From: Caprimulgus europaeus
Taxonomy: Eukaryota > Chordata > Aves > Caprimulgiformes > Caprimulgidae
Direction: 5' to 3'
Assembly (NCBI GenBank): GCA_907165065.1
Contig: OU015534.1
Location: 8,873,686 to 8,937,685, forward strand
DNA: 64,000 bases
The translations under genes were made by a program, and so were the position numbers. Under the pieces are notes generated by a model. That model saw only the letters and a list, made by a program, of their open reading frames with translations. It had not been told where the DNA came from and did not search any database. Positions 13,901 to 25,690 of this stretch are shown piece after piece; the first letter of the stretch is position 1; the number at the start of each line of letters is the position of its first letter.

Positions 13901-15929
13901 TGTGAATAGTGTGACATATACAAGGAATTGCTTTTATATCTTCTGATGAGAATGTTGTGCATGTGTGTGAATTTAGTGCTGAATTAACAGCCCCAAAAAA
14001 ATGTATCCATGGGAGAACTTACCCGAGCCACTGTGTCTTAGCCCTCATCTGGAAGGACTGGATTTAGAGGTGAAAAGTAAAGACCTCTCAGTAGCCCACT
14101 GAGTGCCTTGTTTCTCTGTGAAAATACACAACAAGGGTGCCAAACCTGGCAGCAAGTTTTGTCTTGTGGACACATTTCCACTGGCAAATGGACCTAAGAC
14201 TACCACGTTCCCTTCAGCTGCATGATGCACACAGTGGACATATTTTTCCCAATGGTTATCTGCTCCAAGCTGACCCTCACCAGCATTTTGCAGCTGCCCA
14301 CCTGACCTTCTTGTCCCCTCTAAAGCCTAGGCCCGGTCCATATGAAAGCCTGTGACACAACTGGTGAGAGGTTTATCAGCTTCTGGTCATGACAGGCACA
14401 GATTTAAAATGCCTGTTCATCTTCATTTGGAGACAGACCATCTTCACCTGCCAGCTTCTGGTGTTTTATAGAAAGTTAGATTTGAATTCATCTCTCTGGA
14501 TGCAGGTGAGCATGTCTAGCACCTCCTCTCCTTTTCTTGCTGTTGGTCATCTGGAAGGGAATACTGTGCAGGTCTGTAAGGTGGCCTTTGGGATCTCTGC
14601 TTCCTTTTCATTTAAAGTCTCCTGTAGCTTCAGATACTCACAGTATCTGTACTTTAAATAACTGTGCTGTCTTTTCTCTCACATGCTTTCTCAACGCGCT
14701 ACTCCTCTTTGAATATTCGGGGTCCGAGTCTTCTCATTTAGAGGGTAATTGACATTTCCATCACGCTATACTTGTAGCTCTTCCTACTAAATGTCATTAA
14801 ATTCACTTCTCTGTGTCTAAGGGTCCCTCTTATTTACATGAGAGTCCCAACATCCCTGCATTTGCAAACACAGTAATTACATATCATTTTTCTGTTAGCT
14901 CTGGCAGGTTTGGAGCCCAGCTAATGGCACAGTGGCTGTGGTGCCCCATGCAGAGTAGCTCACTCGGATCTCACCTGCTCCAGAAGACAAAGCCTACAGA
15001 AGCAGCACGAATTTTAAGATACACTGGGTACTCTCATGTTCACTCCTCTCTCCAGGTAGGCTTTGTATCTTCTGTGGCTTTTTGAGGTAATAGGACCTAT
15101 TTGAATCCTTCTCTGGATTGAAAATCTGATTTTTTTTTTAAAAGGTATATGTGACTAGTGTGAGAGTGGTAAACTTTTTTGGACAGGGAACCAGTGAAAT
15201 CTTTCTGGATATCCTGGCATCAAATCCCATTCAGGTCACACACAACTTGGGCAAGCTGGGGTTTGTTCAGGACACTGCAGAGCAACATTGGGTGAGCCCC
15301 AGGTTTAACACTGGTGGTCCTCAGGTATTATCTGATAGGTCTGTACTGCAGTGGAGTCATGGCAGTGACTCCATCATGGCTCTAACCAAGGTCAGGTCAC
15401 TTAGGGGAACTGAAGCTTCAGAATATCTGTAGAGATTACAATATTTGCTCATTTAGATTCTAGTTAAGGGAAGAGAAATATAAAAAAACTCATCTATGTA
15501 CATAACGTATACACTGATTCTCCAGAACTCTGTTTTTCCTGCTGCCATTCAGGGACATTCATTAGCAAGACTAGGTGTGATCAGTGTAAATCTCCTGTGC
15601 TTCAGTGGAAGGATCAAATAGCATTTATGACATCCCAAAGAGAATGGTTCTAGTACAGATCAAATGCTGCCTGGGCCAAGTAGGGCCTTGCTCATTTTAC
15701 AGGCTGTCTATAAACAGGTACTCTTAAGGGCTGGTTTGTTTGTTTTTAATTATTCTTTCAGGAATTAGTATTACTTCTTTTGCTGTCACTAACACTTCTG
15801 TCTCTGTGAAATAAATGGAAAGAAAATGCAATCATTCTCTACAGCATTGCTCTTTTCTTGCTTTCTGCTGTACCTGCTAATTAAATGGTTTGTTTGTTAC
15901 ATTTCCCCTCTTGTATGAAATGTATTTGT
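10951..15929. other. Unique non-coding DNA, no gene seen
   Basis: About 5 kb without a recognisable gene. Open frames of 121 codons (13530-13895, plus) and 136 codons (12883-13293, minus) show no domain. A tRNA B-box-like GGTTCAAATCC at 12463-12473 and a CR1-end-like 'gaatcatagaacagtttgg' at 13382-13400 are isolated and not firm enough to call. Confidence 0.5.
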
Positions 15930-15987
15930 AAAAAAAAAAAAAAAAACAAAACCAAACCAACCAAACAAAAAAAAAAACACCAAAAAA
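15930..15987. repeat. A-rich simple repeat with (CCAAA)-type units
   Basis: About 17 uninterrupted A bases, then 'caaaaccaaaccaaccaaac', a second A run, and 'caccaaaaaatgg'. The upstream flank carries an ATTAAA hexamer near 15880, about 50 bases before the A run. This raises, but does not establish, a retroposed transcript end. Confidence 0.85.
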
Positions 15988-18929
15988 TGGCCTGACTGCA
16001 AAGATGCAAACCCTTGCTGAGAGAGTCAGAGGTATGTGGCTCATTGGAGACTGCATCTTTTGGGGCTTCAAATTTAAGATTTTCCTTTCCCACAGGAGTG
16101 CAGAAGGTCATACCCAGTACTTGAGATGGAGATGGCTGACCCCAGAAATAATGCTGTAAGGTGGGAAGGGAGCTCAGCTGCTGGCAGATCAGCACCAGGG
16201 TTAACACTTGTGAATGATTGTCTGCCCTGTGCTAGTTCCAAAGATTACAACAGCTATTTCTTTTCAAGTAATTACTGCCTGGTTAGAAGCCTGATCCAAG
16301 TCCTGCTGGACACAGAGGAAGGTTTCCTACTGTGCTGGGATTTGGATCTCTTCGTCCTTTTTCTCAGGAGTGCCTATTAATGGAGCACTCAGGAAAAGGG
16401 ACGTTGATCTCCAGTTAGCAAATAGAGAAATTGCCAATTGGTGACCATCAGGCACCTCTGCAAATAACACTCTGTAGGGCCAGTAAAAGTTAACTCTTAT
16501 TGACAGCCACCAGCTCTGGAAATGGTTTTTCATAATGTTGGGGATAGCCAAGAAAGCTGGGCAGGTCACAGCAGGTCAGCACACCAGAAATGGTTATTGT
16601 TGCTTTTGTCTGAAGACTGCCAATAAATAACAAGAAGGTTTGACTTTTAAAGGGAATGTTAAAACTGAATTGGACTGCAGTCCTGTACAAATGTTGTGTG
16701 TGCACACATTTGGCAAAGCCAGAGGTTGTGACTTGAGGTCACCGCAAGCTGATGAGAGCGATGCTTGTCTTGGGGAGCGCTCCTCCATTCTTGCAGTTAC
16801 AGAAATCCATGGATGAGGTGAAAGGAAAGGATCAAAAATGTTTATATTTAAATCTGTGATCCTTGAGTGAAGGTTATATAAACTTCTAAGAGTATAAAAC
16901 TGGAGAGGAATTATGTACTTACTGAAACAGAAGAGGAAACAGTTTTGCATAAAAATAATGACTAGTTCAAACAAACCTATGTTACCCCTAAAAATATCAT
17001 CCATCCTCCTCTAAATGCTATTGCTGGGTAAGTGTTGCCTTGAAATCCTTCAGAGATGCATCCCCAGGAAGTGCTCCTTAGGAACCTGTCCCACCTTTCT
17101 GGAAGCACCAGCATGTCCTTTTTGTTTCCTGGAATGGACTAAGAGGAAAGAAGTCTAGTGTTTCTGCCTGACACGTTCATCCAACTTAAGGATATCCTCA
17201 GACATAACTGGGTTTTTAAACATTTTGATGATAAAAATTAAATGAAGGTAGGGGCTAAATCTTATTTCCCACTGTTCCTGCTCTCTCTCTTCTCTGACAC
17301 CAGTATTTGATGTATGTAATCAGCTGATCATGCTGGAAAGGTTAGAAGTGAAGGATGTTCCTGTCTGTTACAGATTAGCAAAACGTTAGAGTAGCTTTGG
17401 CCTTATGAGACTTGAGGTAAATTGGCTTAGCCCACAAAAGTGCAAACTTATCGTTTTCTGGACAGGTTATAGCCATGGATGGAGAAGTGGTGTCTTTTGG
17501 ATCAAGTTTTGCTGTATAGACTTGAAAGGAAACTAAAGCATGGGGTAGATTTTAAGATGATAATGCCAAAATGTCTTTCGGTTTTGGCAATTAATCTGGC
17601 AAAATTAAGTTACTTCACAGGATTTCCATCATCCTGCACTGCAGAAATCTTGTACAACTGTGAATTCTCTCAAGTTTTTCCTCAGTCTTGAGCTCCCAGG
17701 TATAGGATTAAGCTGAAGGCTGATTTCAGTGAGAGAATCTTGCTGGCTTTGGGTAGCGTGGAAATCAGAGGCATGTTCATACTGCAGATTTGAATCCAGA
17801 CCTTTCCTCCCTTCTCCTCAGTATCCCCATTTCTATTCCTTGTGTAGCTAGACACAGATTCTCAAAAAGAAATGCTTCATAAGATGCTCATGATCCCACC
17901 TAAACCATGGACTGTGGCCATTTTTTCAGTTATTACTGGTTTTGTAAGGTATAAACATGAGCTTCTCAGAGGTGTGTTCAGTTGCTGCAGACAATCTGGA
18001 TACACAAAATCTGTCCATCAGGATTTGAGGGTCAAATGACTGTATCACTTCAAAGGTGGTTTCTCCTGAGTTTCCATCTATCTCCAGACTGAACTTGCTG
18101 GGCCTTCACCTGCAGATGGATTGCTCCAACACACCCCAGAAACTTGTGCTTTTTCCCCTGTGCATTCCTGCAGTAAGAGTCACCACTCAGCAAGAGCAAC
18201 TTTTATTAATGAAGAAGCAAAACCTCAAAGAGGTAGATACAAGTAGGAAGTATTCACCTAACAAGTAGATACCTTCTAGGTTCAACTGATGGCTCTGCTT
18301 TACCAATTCCATTTCACTCCTCCTATGAAACCCATCCTGCATACCTGCATCCTAATTTCAGTCTCCATAGTCTCCACTACCTCCTCTGCAGTTAGATTTC
18401 CATATGAATTAGAGCAGTTCTAGTTAGCACAGGTTTCTTCCCATTAAGTGACTTTTGGTTTTGGTTTTGTACTTCTCTCCCATGTTTGTACTTTGCTCCC
18501 AGCCTATTATCCCCTGGCTTGTAGGCTGTTCAGAAGGACTGCCTTTTGATTTTTTCAGTCATTCATCAAATTAAACAATATTGATGCATCTTTCACTCTT
18601 CTGCATGAAGAGGATGAGAGGAGAAGCAGGGATTTGCTGGGAACAAATGTGCTAGGATAGTTCCTTTCAGCATGAAAGGCATAAAAGAGCTGCCACTAAT
18701 TCCTGATGATGAGAGGCAGATTCACAGTCAAACTGGCCTATGATGATGATCATGGGGAAACTGAGTCTGAGGCATTACAGCCAGTATTTCACCTGATAAA
18801 TCCTGCCGACTTTTTACAAGCCTTCATTTAGATTTAGGAGCCAAGGTCAATGTCCATAGCTGATTTTGGTTTCTCTTTTCTCACTTGGTACCAAGCTGGA
18901 CAATCTGGGCATAAAAGTAGATTGTCTCA
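15988..18929. other. Unique non-coding DNA, no gene seen
   Basis: No gene or clear repeat family. The best open frame (16594-17004, minus, 136 codons) is unrecognised and lies in an AT-rich stretch with no supporting splice or domain evidence. Confidence 0.5.
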
Positions 18930-19045
18930 ACTCCAAGTCCTGTGCTTTGTCAGTGGTGGTGTCTCTCATCCCAGGAGATTTTATGGAAATCACTCTTCAC
19001 TGTGCCTCAGTTTCCCTGCTTGCAAAATGGGGAGCCTGCTCACTT
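18930..19045 (+). mobile_element. MIR-like SINE remnant
   Basis: The core 'actgtgcctcagtttccct', followed by 'gcttgcaaaatgggga', matches the conserved MIR segment 'tgtgcctcagtttcc...tctgtaaaatgggga' in plus orientation. The upstream tRNA-derived head is too eroded to place precisely. Nothing beyond about 19045 is assignable. Confidence 0.6.
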
Positions 19046-19364
19046 TGGAGAGAGAGTGAAGAAGCAGTGAGTAACTTAATTCTTGATGGTGAGACAGGAA
19101 AATGCGGAGGTGACTCTAGTTGCTGGCTGTGCAGCCTGTGTGACCTTTGCTTTTAACAGTGCCACAGGACATGCCCGTTTGCAAAGCCCCAGAGAGTCTG
19201 CCTGCAAAGCTTTCTATCACCTGGACCCTGCGAGATCCGATCCGTCTCCAGGCAAGGTCCTCATCACTTACTGAGCTTTGAATTCCTTAGAGAGGCAGAA
19301 GAGACAATATTCAGCAGCTGGTTATTTCTTCCTTTCCCTCAGTCCCTCACACAGAGTGTCAGTT

Positions 19365-19378
19365 AAAAAAAAAAAAAA
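19365..19378. repeat. Poly-A tract
   Basis: Fourteen consecutive A bases after 'cagtt'. No recognisable retroposon body precedes them. Confidence 0.85.
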
Positions 19379-19547
19379 TGGCAGAGAACTGGCCATTAGC
19401 AAGGAAAACAGTTTAGGGAAGAGACGAAATAAAAATGCAATCAATTATCTCTCGCCGTGCCCAGGTGTGTGGGTGCAGTCAATTTTCAAAGTCATCGAGA
19501 ATTTTAGATGAGAAAAGGGAAGCTGTTCATGGCAAATTGCAAGTGTT

Positions 19548-19573
19548 GGGGGAAGGGGGAGGGAGAAGGAGGG
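19548..19573 (+). other. Canonical G-quadruplex motif in a purine-rich tract
   Basis: There are four G runs: five G at 19548-19552, five at 19555-19559, three at 19561-19563 and three at 19571-19573. The loops are 2, 1 and 7 bases, which satisfies the usual G3+N1-7 pattern. Purine-rich sequence with few pyrimidines continues to about 19601. Folding is inferred from pattern only. Confidence 0.7.
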
Positions 19574-19909
19574 AGAAAGCAGAGAGGGAGAGAAGGAGAG
19601 ATTAATTTCCCTCTTGAGTGAGAAGTGTGTTTGAGACAGACAGATGGGCTGTAAATACTCCAAACCAAGGACAGGAGCTGAGACAAGGGAGAGGCTGGTG
19701 ATTGAAGTGTGACTGTGATGGAGGTAGTACATTTCCTAGCCAAGGTGACTGGTTTTGTTCTGAAAGGGGGAGATTTCTGAGATCTGGCTGCCGCACTTCA
19801 CATCAACCTGGACCAGGACAGTATATTTAGACTTGATAAGTGATATCCAGGTCCCAGTGGGGGTTTCCTTAAGGGTCAGCTTCAACTGCCTGCCTTGTAA
19901 GGGAAGTCT

Positions 19910-19995
19910 GAAGGGGGAGAGGGGAGGGGAAGGAAAAAAGAAAAAAGGGAAGGGGGAGGGAAGGAAAGGAAGGAAGGAAGGAAGGAAGAGAAAGA
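19910..19995 (+). repeat. 86-base uninterrupted purine tract ending in (GGAA)n
   Basis: Every base from 19910 to 19995 is A or G. The first part carries G runs separated by A-rich spacers, with three close runs in each of two blocks. The end (about 19968-19988) is a GGAA tetranucleotide repeat. Such tracts can adopt triplex (H-DNA) structures, and GGAA arrays can bind ETS factors in vertebrates. Neither is shown here. Confidence 0.85.
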
Positions 19996-20110
19996 CGCTC
20001 TTCTTTCCTCGTTAAAATTATTGAGCTGTCTACAAGTGGTGAGCGAGGGGACCATGTGACCGGCAGTTAATCACATTGCTGTGAAATGTGACTGCTGCTG
20101 ATAATAGGAT
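19996..20110. promoter_or_regulatory. Candidate regulatory block beside purine tract
   Basis: A compact unique stretch immediately after the purine tract. It holds an E-box CATGTG at 20053-20058 within 'accatgtgac' (MITF/TFE-like), a TAATCA core near 20068, and a GATAA at 20100-20104. Motif density is the only evidence, and cores of this length recur by chance. No sequence conservation could be tested. Confidence 0.2.
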
Positions 20111-23100
20111 CTTTCCTTCAGTAGAATTTCTGTTTCAGAAGTAGTGATTTTCACAAAGAAAAGAGGTTGAGGGAGATATCATTTCAGATCTAACAGAGCC
20201 TGTGTACATTTTCTTTAGGGAGAAAAACCTCCTTTTTCCTTTTCCATTCAGCATCTCTGTTTGTATTATTATTATCATCATCAATTTTTCATTTTCACAG
20301 CCCAAACTCACTGAGTACAAATGTAACCCAGCTCCAGTCTGTCAGCTAGCAGATTAGTTCCCATTTAGTCATAAAGTTAACCAACCTTGTTCCAATCAAT
20401 TAATCCCTAGAACCCTTAATTTATTGATGCCCCAGTCCATGCTAGCTGTCGAAAAGATGAACATCCTGCTTCAAAATGAACTGGTCTGTCTTTCCTCTAA
20501 GATACAGGAATTATAAGAGGATGGTAGTAAATAAGCATTTAGAAATCCCTTCTGTATAATCAAAGGCAACAGCGGCACAGAGAAGAATAACGGGGATTTT
20601 AGCATGCATGAAAAACAGTGCAATAAATGAATCAGGCTCTCGGGACAGGAATAGCAGGCTGTGGAGCCACTGTGGGCTCAGCTGAGTTGGCTCCTTCTGT
20701 CATAAACTGATCTAATGTATGTCAGGTTACTGCAGAGTCACAGGCAAATGACAGGGTGTTGATCTAGACACCTTCCCACCTTCAGATTTTGCTTGCCAGA
20801 ATCTCTTCACTCCTTTTTGGGGAGCCTGAATTACTTTCACTCTTGTTCTCTAGGTTTTTGACTGGATTTACTGGTTAATCCAACATGAAACTTCTCCAAA
20901 GCACACTGAAATAAGTAGGAATCCCTCTGTTGATTTCCCTGGCTTGTAGATCAGGTGTTGCTAAAGCAGATGCTGTAGTCAGAACTAATTAGAGTTGATC
21001 TGGTTGCTTAAGAGAAAAAAAAAAATGTAGCAATTAAAGCATTGAAATGCTGAGGTTGTTTCCATGTTACAAGACTGGAAAGGACCTATTTTTAATTTTC
21101 TCACCATATTTTAAATAGTAGTTGTTATTAACACAAGTTCTTTCCTGAAAAGATACAATTGGAAAACAAAAAGCACCTATAATTGTTTTGATGTTAAAAT
21201 AAATAAAAACAAAACAAAACAAAAAAATTACAATCAGCTCAAGTGTTTCTGGAAAAGCAAAAATGTGCAGGCTTAAGTGCTTGGGAGGGCCTAAATAAAG
21301 ACCAGGTCTCAGCTCTTACACCCTTTCAGCAACAGGACACATTGTGGTTCCTCTGACAGCTTTTGCCTTCTCTGATCAGTCTGACATACCCTTCTGCCTG
21401 ACAAATGATCTGCAAACAGAGCCACATTTTCTCAGCTACATCAGCTCAAAATTACTTTGCCAAGCAATTCTTGAACGGTTGCTCAATTGCAAGCCGTTCT
21501 TCATGGGAGCTACATTTTGACAGGCGATCAGCTTCAAGTGGGCTCTCCTCTTCCATGGGTTTGTCTCCTTGTGCCTTGGCTGAACGTGGGTGAGGCATCA
21601 TTTTGTGGTTGTGAGGTGAGCCAGCAGAACACTTATTTCTTGCAAACTGAGAAAGGCAATGTACAGCAAGCACAAATGTAGCTGGAGCAAAGGGATGTTC
21701 TCCTAGAAAATCTTTGTGGAAATATTTTTGATGCTATGCTCTCCTTGGTCTCCTCACCAGACAACATGTCTAGGCTTTCTCCTCTCATGCAAGAATCAGC
21801 TTGACCAAGGACAGGCATGTTCTTGTGGACCAAGGGAAAAAAATGTTCCTTTTCTTGTTTCTGCTGCTGCATTTCTTTGCTGGTGTTGCAAACCTCACAT
21901 CCCCTTTGGCACTTAGGTTTTAATCTACAAAGGGAGGAGCCTGGCAGACTTTGAAAGGTTTTTTGTCCTATTGTTTTATTTGTTGTTGTGACCAGCTCTT
22001 TATGCTTTATAAGTTCTGCATTAATTTTTGCATTTGGGAACACCATTTGAAAGAATGTGCTGCAGCAAATGGTGATTCCTGGCTCGGTACTTGAAGCTGG
22101 GCCTGTGTGGTCTTCCCCTTGCTTCTTGGTAAGCTTTCCTGCCAACAGAGAAGGAAAATTGGTCCTGAAAGTAGCTGAGCCATGTTTGTCCAGTCCTGTG
22201 CCCAAGCTAATTTGGACAATTAACTGATCTGCTCAGCTCAGGAACAGCACTTTGCTGAGGTAGCAATACTGCTCCTCTTACCAGGAGAAGGGTCTCTTCA
22301 CTTGGAGTATATCTTACAATCTTCCTTTGAACACAGGCTGGTGACAAAGGCAGGCTGTTGGAGTAGGTTTGGTTTGATCTGACCTGGTTTGGTATTTCTT
22401 GTGAAAGAATCTGTTATTCCAGCTCTCTGTGGGGTTTTTCTAGACAGGCCAGAAATTCTCTGTCCTTACTGCGTTCTCTGCTCTTTGTCTGCTAGAATAG
22501 CTCAGGTATATTTCTCTGTTAGCTCATTCACTCCCTGCAAAGTCATACACAGAGCAAGGACCAATTTCCTGTACCTTCCTACTAAACTGAATGGTTATTC
22601 TACCAGCACACAGTCCCAAACACATCAATTCTCCCAACCGCTGCCAGGCCCTTAACAGTGTGGTCCAGCTGCCTTTCCTCAGGTTTCCAGCATGCTCAAG
22701 GTAGGCCTAAGGGCCCTATTTGAATGCAGTTCAAAATACATAGTTCTGCCTCATTTCCAGCCTCACAGCTTCATTCTCTAACCTGTTGTCCCTCATCTCC
22801 TGTTCCTATACCCTACAGCACTGCAGCCCCGCTTGCATATGCTCCTTGCTTCCCCTTGATTGCTTTTTGCACTTCCTCCCTTTGCCCATACTGGCTTTGC
22901 TTTCGCAGGCAGTGTGTTTATTGCTAGCTGGCAAATGCAAGTACTTTGGACATACATTCAATTATCTTTGAACAATTTCCATTTACTCTGGTTTTGTTTT
23001 TTTTCCTTTTCAGTTTCACTGAACACTGCCTGTATTTTCTCAGAGCTTTTTCAACTGCAATACTGTCTGCTTCTGTTCTCCTTAGTTTTCTTTTTTGTTG

Positions 23101-24339
23101 TTGTTCTTTCTTTTTTTCTTTCCACATTTTCCATGTTTTCATTATGCTTCCTTACTAAACTCTGGTGACTATTTCTCCACTGCTGCCCTTTCTGTACACT
23201 TGCACTGAGAAGGGTCCAAGTTTAACCTCAGTGTGTTAAATGCTCCCTTCAGCTGGGAGGAAATCAATGGAACAGGCAGATTGGGGTTTTATCTACTCCC
23301 CCACACCAAAATGTCTTTCTTTTTGATGTACAGTAATCTCCCCCTCCCTTGTGGTTTCACTCCTACCTGTTTTTCCATTAAAACCTGACTTAAGCTTTGC
23401 TTTCACGCCAATGGAGTGCACTGTGGAGATGATAAGGGTCACTTCTGCTTCCTGTTCAGGTGAAGGTGTGGTTTTGATCTTCAGATCGGTTCTCAAGTAT
23501 GTAATCTTCCCTGAGAACTTGCCTGCACTCAAAGTTGCTGCTTTCCACTGCTTGTTCTTCCTTCCCTCTGGCTGGTGCATGACTCTATTTGGACCGACTC
23601 TTTCATGACATGAGAGACATTTTGATTCGATATCCACAAAGAGATGGGATATTGCAAGAAAGAAAAGTTATTTTATTGTCCACCTGTGAAATCAACCAGA
23701 CTGGATGACTTTGTGGAAGACTTACTTTGGTCAAAATTTTCAAGAGCAGGGAAATAACTGTAGCACAGAGGTACTCAAGCTATTTTTAGACAAGCTGGCT
23801 TAGGCACAGGAGAGACAGCATGAGGTGAGCTGTGCCGAGACACATGATGCTGTCGTTTCAGTGCTTCTAACAATAGTTCAAGTAGAACTGTAATACACCA
23901 CAGTTACTTTTGTGACCGCAGCGTAGAGATACCAGCCTGTCACACAGCAAAGGACTCCTCACCTCTGGTGGGGCTCTCTGTACTGATACCCCTTGACTTA
24001 ATCAAATCCTGGTCATCTGGGTGTAAGCCTGTGGAGATATGCAAAAGATGAGACTCATTAAATTTATGAAAGAAGATGGCAGAGGGTGATCTATGTGAAC
24101 ACGAGCCATTTGTCTGAGCTGTCCTTCTCCACAACTCCATTAGTACTATTAGCTAGTGATGGGAGCTATCATGATGGTATCTCCTTTAAAAACTCTTCTT
24201 CCACCAACCCACACTAACTGTTTGTAGTTCTTGGGGAGTACAGCCATGAGACAGAGGCCTTTAACCTTTCTCCTGTAAGTACTTTGGTATCACTTACTTA
24301 TTGGGCATGGAGCTAATTGAAGGGTAGTTAATGCCATCA
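20111..24339. other. Unique non-coding DNA with the longest open frame
   Basis: No gene is supported. The minus-strand frame at 21633-22205 is the longest in the window (190 codons), but I recognise no domain, and several plus-strand frames overlap it. An (AAAAC)n-like run lies at about 21205-21228. A T-rich, pyrimidine-biased stretch covers about 22985-23130. Confidence 0.5.
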
Positions 24340-24660
24340 AGCATTGGGATGTATTTATATTTTTAACTACATGTAAGTGATTATCAACATTATAAATAAT
24401 TACAGTCTGCCTCCCACCCCTTCTGCTCCATTCCACTCTGCTAATTGCAATGCTTAGATCTCAATGAGCTCATTATGTTTTGTCGATATTCAGCTCTTTG
24501 GCTTGCTCACTTAGTAAGGACCGGGGGGACGCAAATGGGAGCTAAAGATTGAAAATGCCAGGCTCCTAGGGATTTGAGTTAGCAATCATCACTGCTTCAT
24601 CTCTATGCACAATTTATTCAGCACTCCACCTTCCCTAATAAATTATAGATCCCTCAAAGG
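24340..24660. promoter_or_regulatory. Candidate conserved non-coding block, AT-rich
   Basis: A unique stretch free of recognisable repeats. It contains homeodomain-type cores: TAAATAATTA around 24393-24402 and CTAATTGCAA at 24441-24450. A 'gagctcattatg' block and 'cctaataaattatag' follow. Developmental enhancers in vertebrate gene deserts often look like this. The call rests on composition and motif content alone. Confidence 0.2.
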
Positions 24661-25444
24661 GAAGCTTTGCCAAGGGATGGGCAATTGCCTTCTTTGCCGA
24701 GGAGCCCGTTCTGCGCAGTATTGAGCATCTTTGACATCTGGTCCTTGCAGGATTGGATCCCTCCTGCCCTTCCCCTCCACCCATCTCTTCCACCCCTTTT
24801 GGGAAGCATTAACCTTTTCAATGTGATGTATGCGAAAGGGCGACAGTCAGCAGTGGCAGTTCCTAATGGATTCTGTTTGTTTGGTTGTTTGTTTGTCTGA
24901 ACTGCCTGCAATGCTGTCCAGACCTCTTGGAAAAGCAAGGCAGAGTGCAACCAATATTTTAATTAGCAGTGAAAAGCAGAGAGGCTTTCAAAGAACAGTG
25001 TTTGAATTCAGAAGTAAGGAACAGATGAATGTGGGGCAGAAGAATTTGGATTAAGTCCAGCAGAAGACGGTAGCACATAGTGACTTTAAGGAGGGTCTGA
25101 ATTTTCAAGCACAGGCCACAGTGGTGAGATGGTTATGGTGGTCTTTTGGGGCTCATGGGCTACAAAGGGGTGAGTGAATTTGTGCCCCTTACTCTTCTTC
25201 AAGGAGGGCAAAAGGAACAAAGACTTGTCATATCTGCCTTGACAAGGGCTGAGAAAAACCCTGGTGGACAGTGCTGCTATATGACAAGATCTGAACCTAA
25301 GGAATTGAGTTACAGGGACAACCCTTTGCCCATCTCTCTATCCCCAGACAGGATCAGTTTTACTTTCCCCTCTCCTGATGGCTGTTTTCCTAATTCTATC
25401 TTAAAATGGGGATGGCACAGACTCCCCAGGAGATATTTTACTAG

Positions 25445-25690
25445 TGTTTCACTAATCTTACTGCTTGAAAGCTTCCCCTAAAATCTAATCTCAATCTGTT
25501 TTATTGTAAATTAAGGCCATTGTGTCTTGTCCTGTCACCAGCAGATGCAGAAAAGTTTATCCTGTTCTACAGCAGCCTTTACTTATTTGTACACTCTCTC
25601 TCTTCACTATTCTGTGGTCCAGAGTCCACAAATATTTTCTTTTTTTTCTCCTTGGGCTTTCTGGCCTTCTGATCTTCCTTTCCACAGGCC
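25445..25690 (-). mobile_element. Old CR1 LINE fragment
   Basis: On the plus strand it reads as CR1 reverse complement. 'cttcccctaaaatctaatct' precedes 'aattaaggccattgtgtctt' and 'gtcctgtcaccagcagatg'. Then come 'ctacagcagcctttacttat', 'ttgtacactctctctcttc', and a decayed 'ctccttgggctttctggcc' block. These correspond in order to recalled CR1 segments around 'ttaagcccattacttcttgtcc', 'gcagccttttacatatttg' and 'tcagtcttctcttctcc'. It retains no coding frame and is diverged enough to be an old insertion. Confidence 0.7.
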
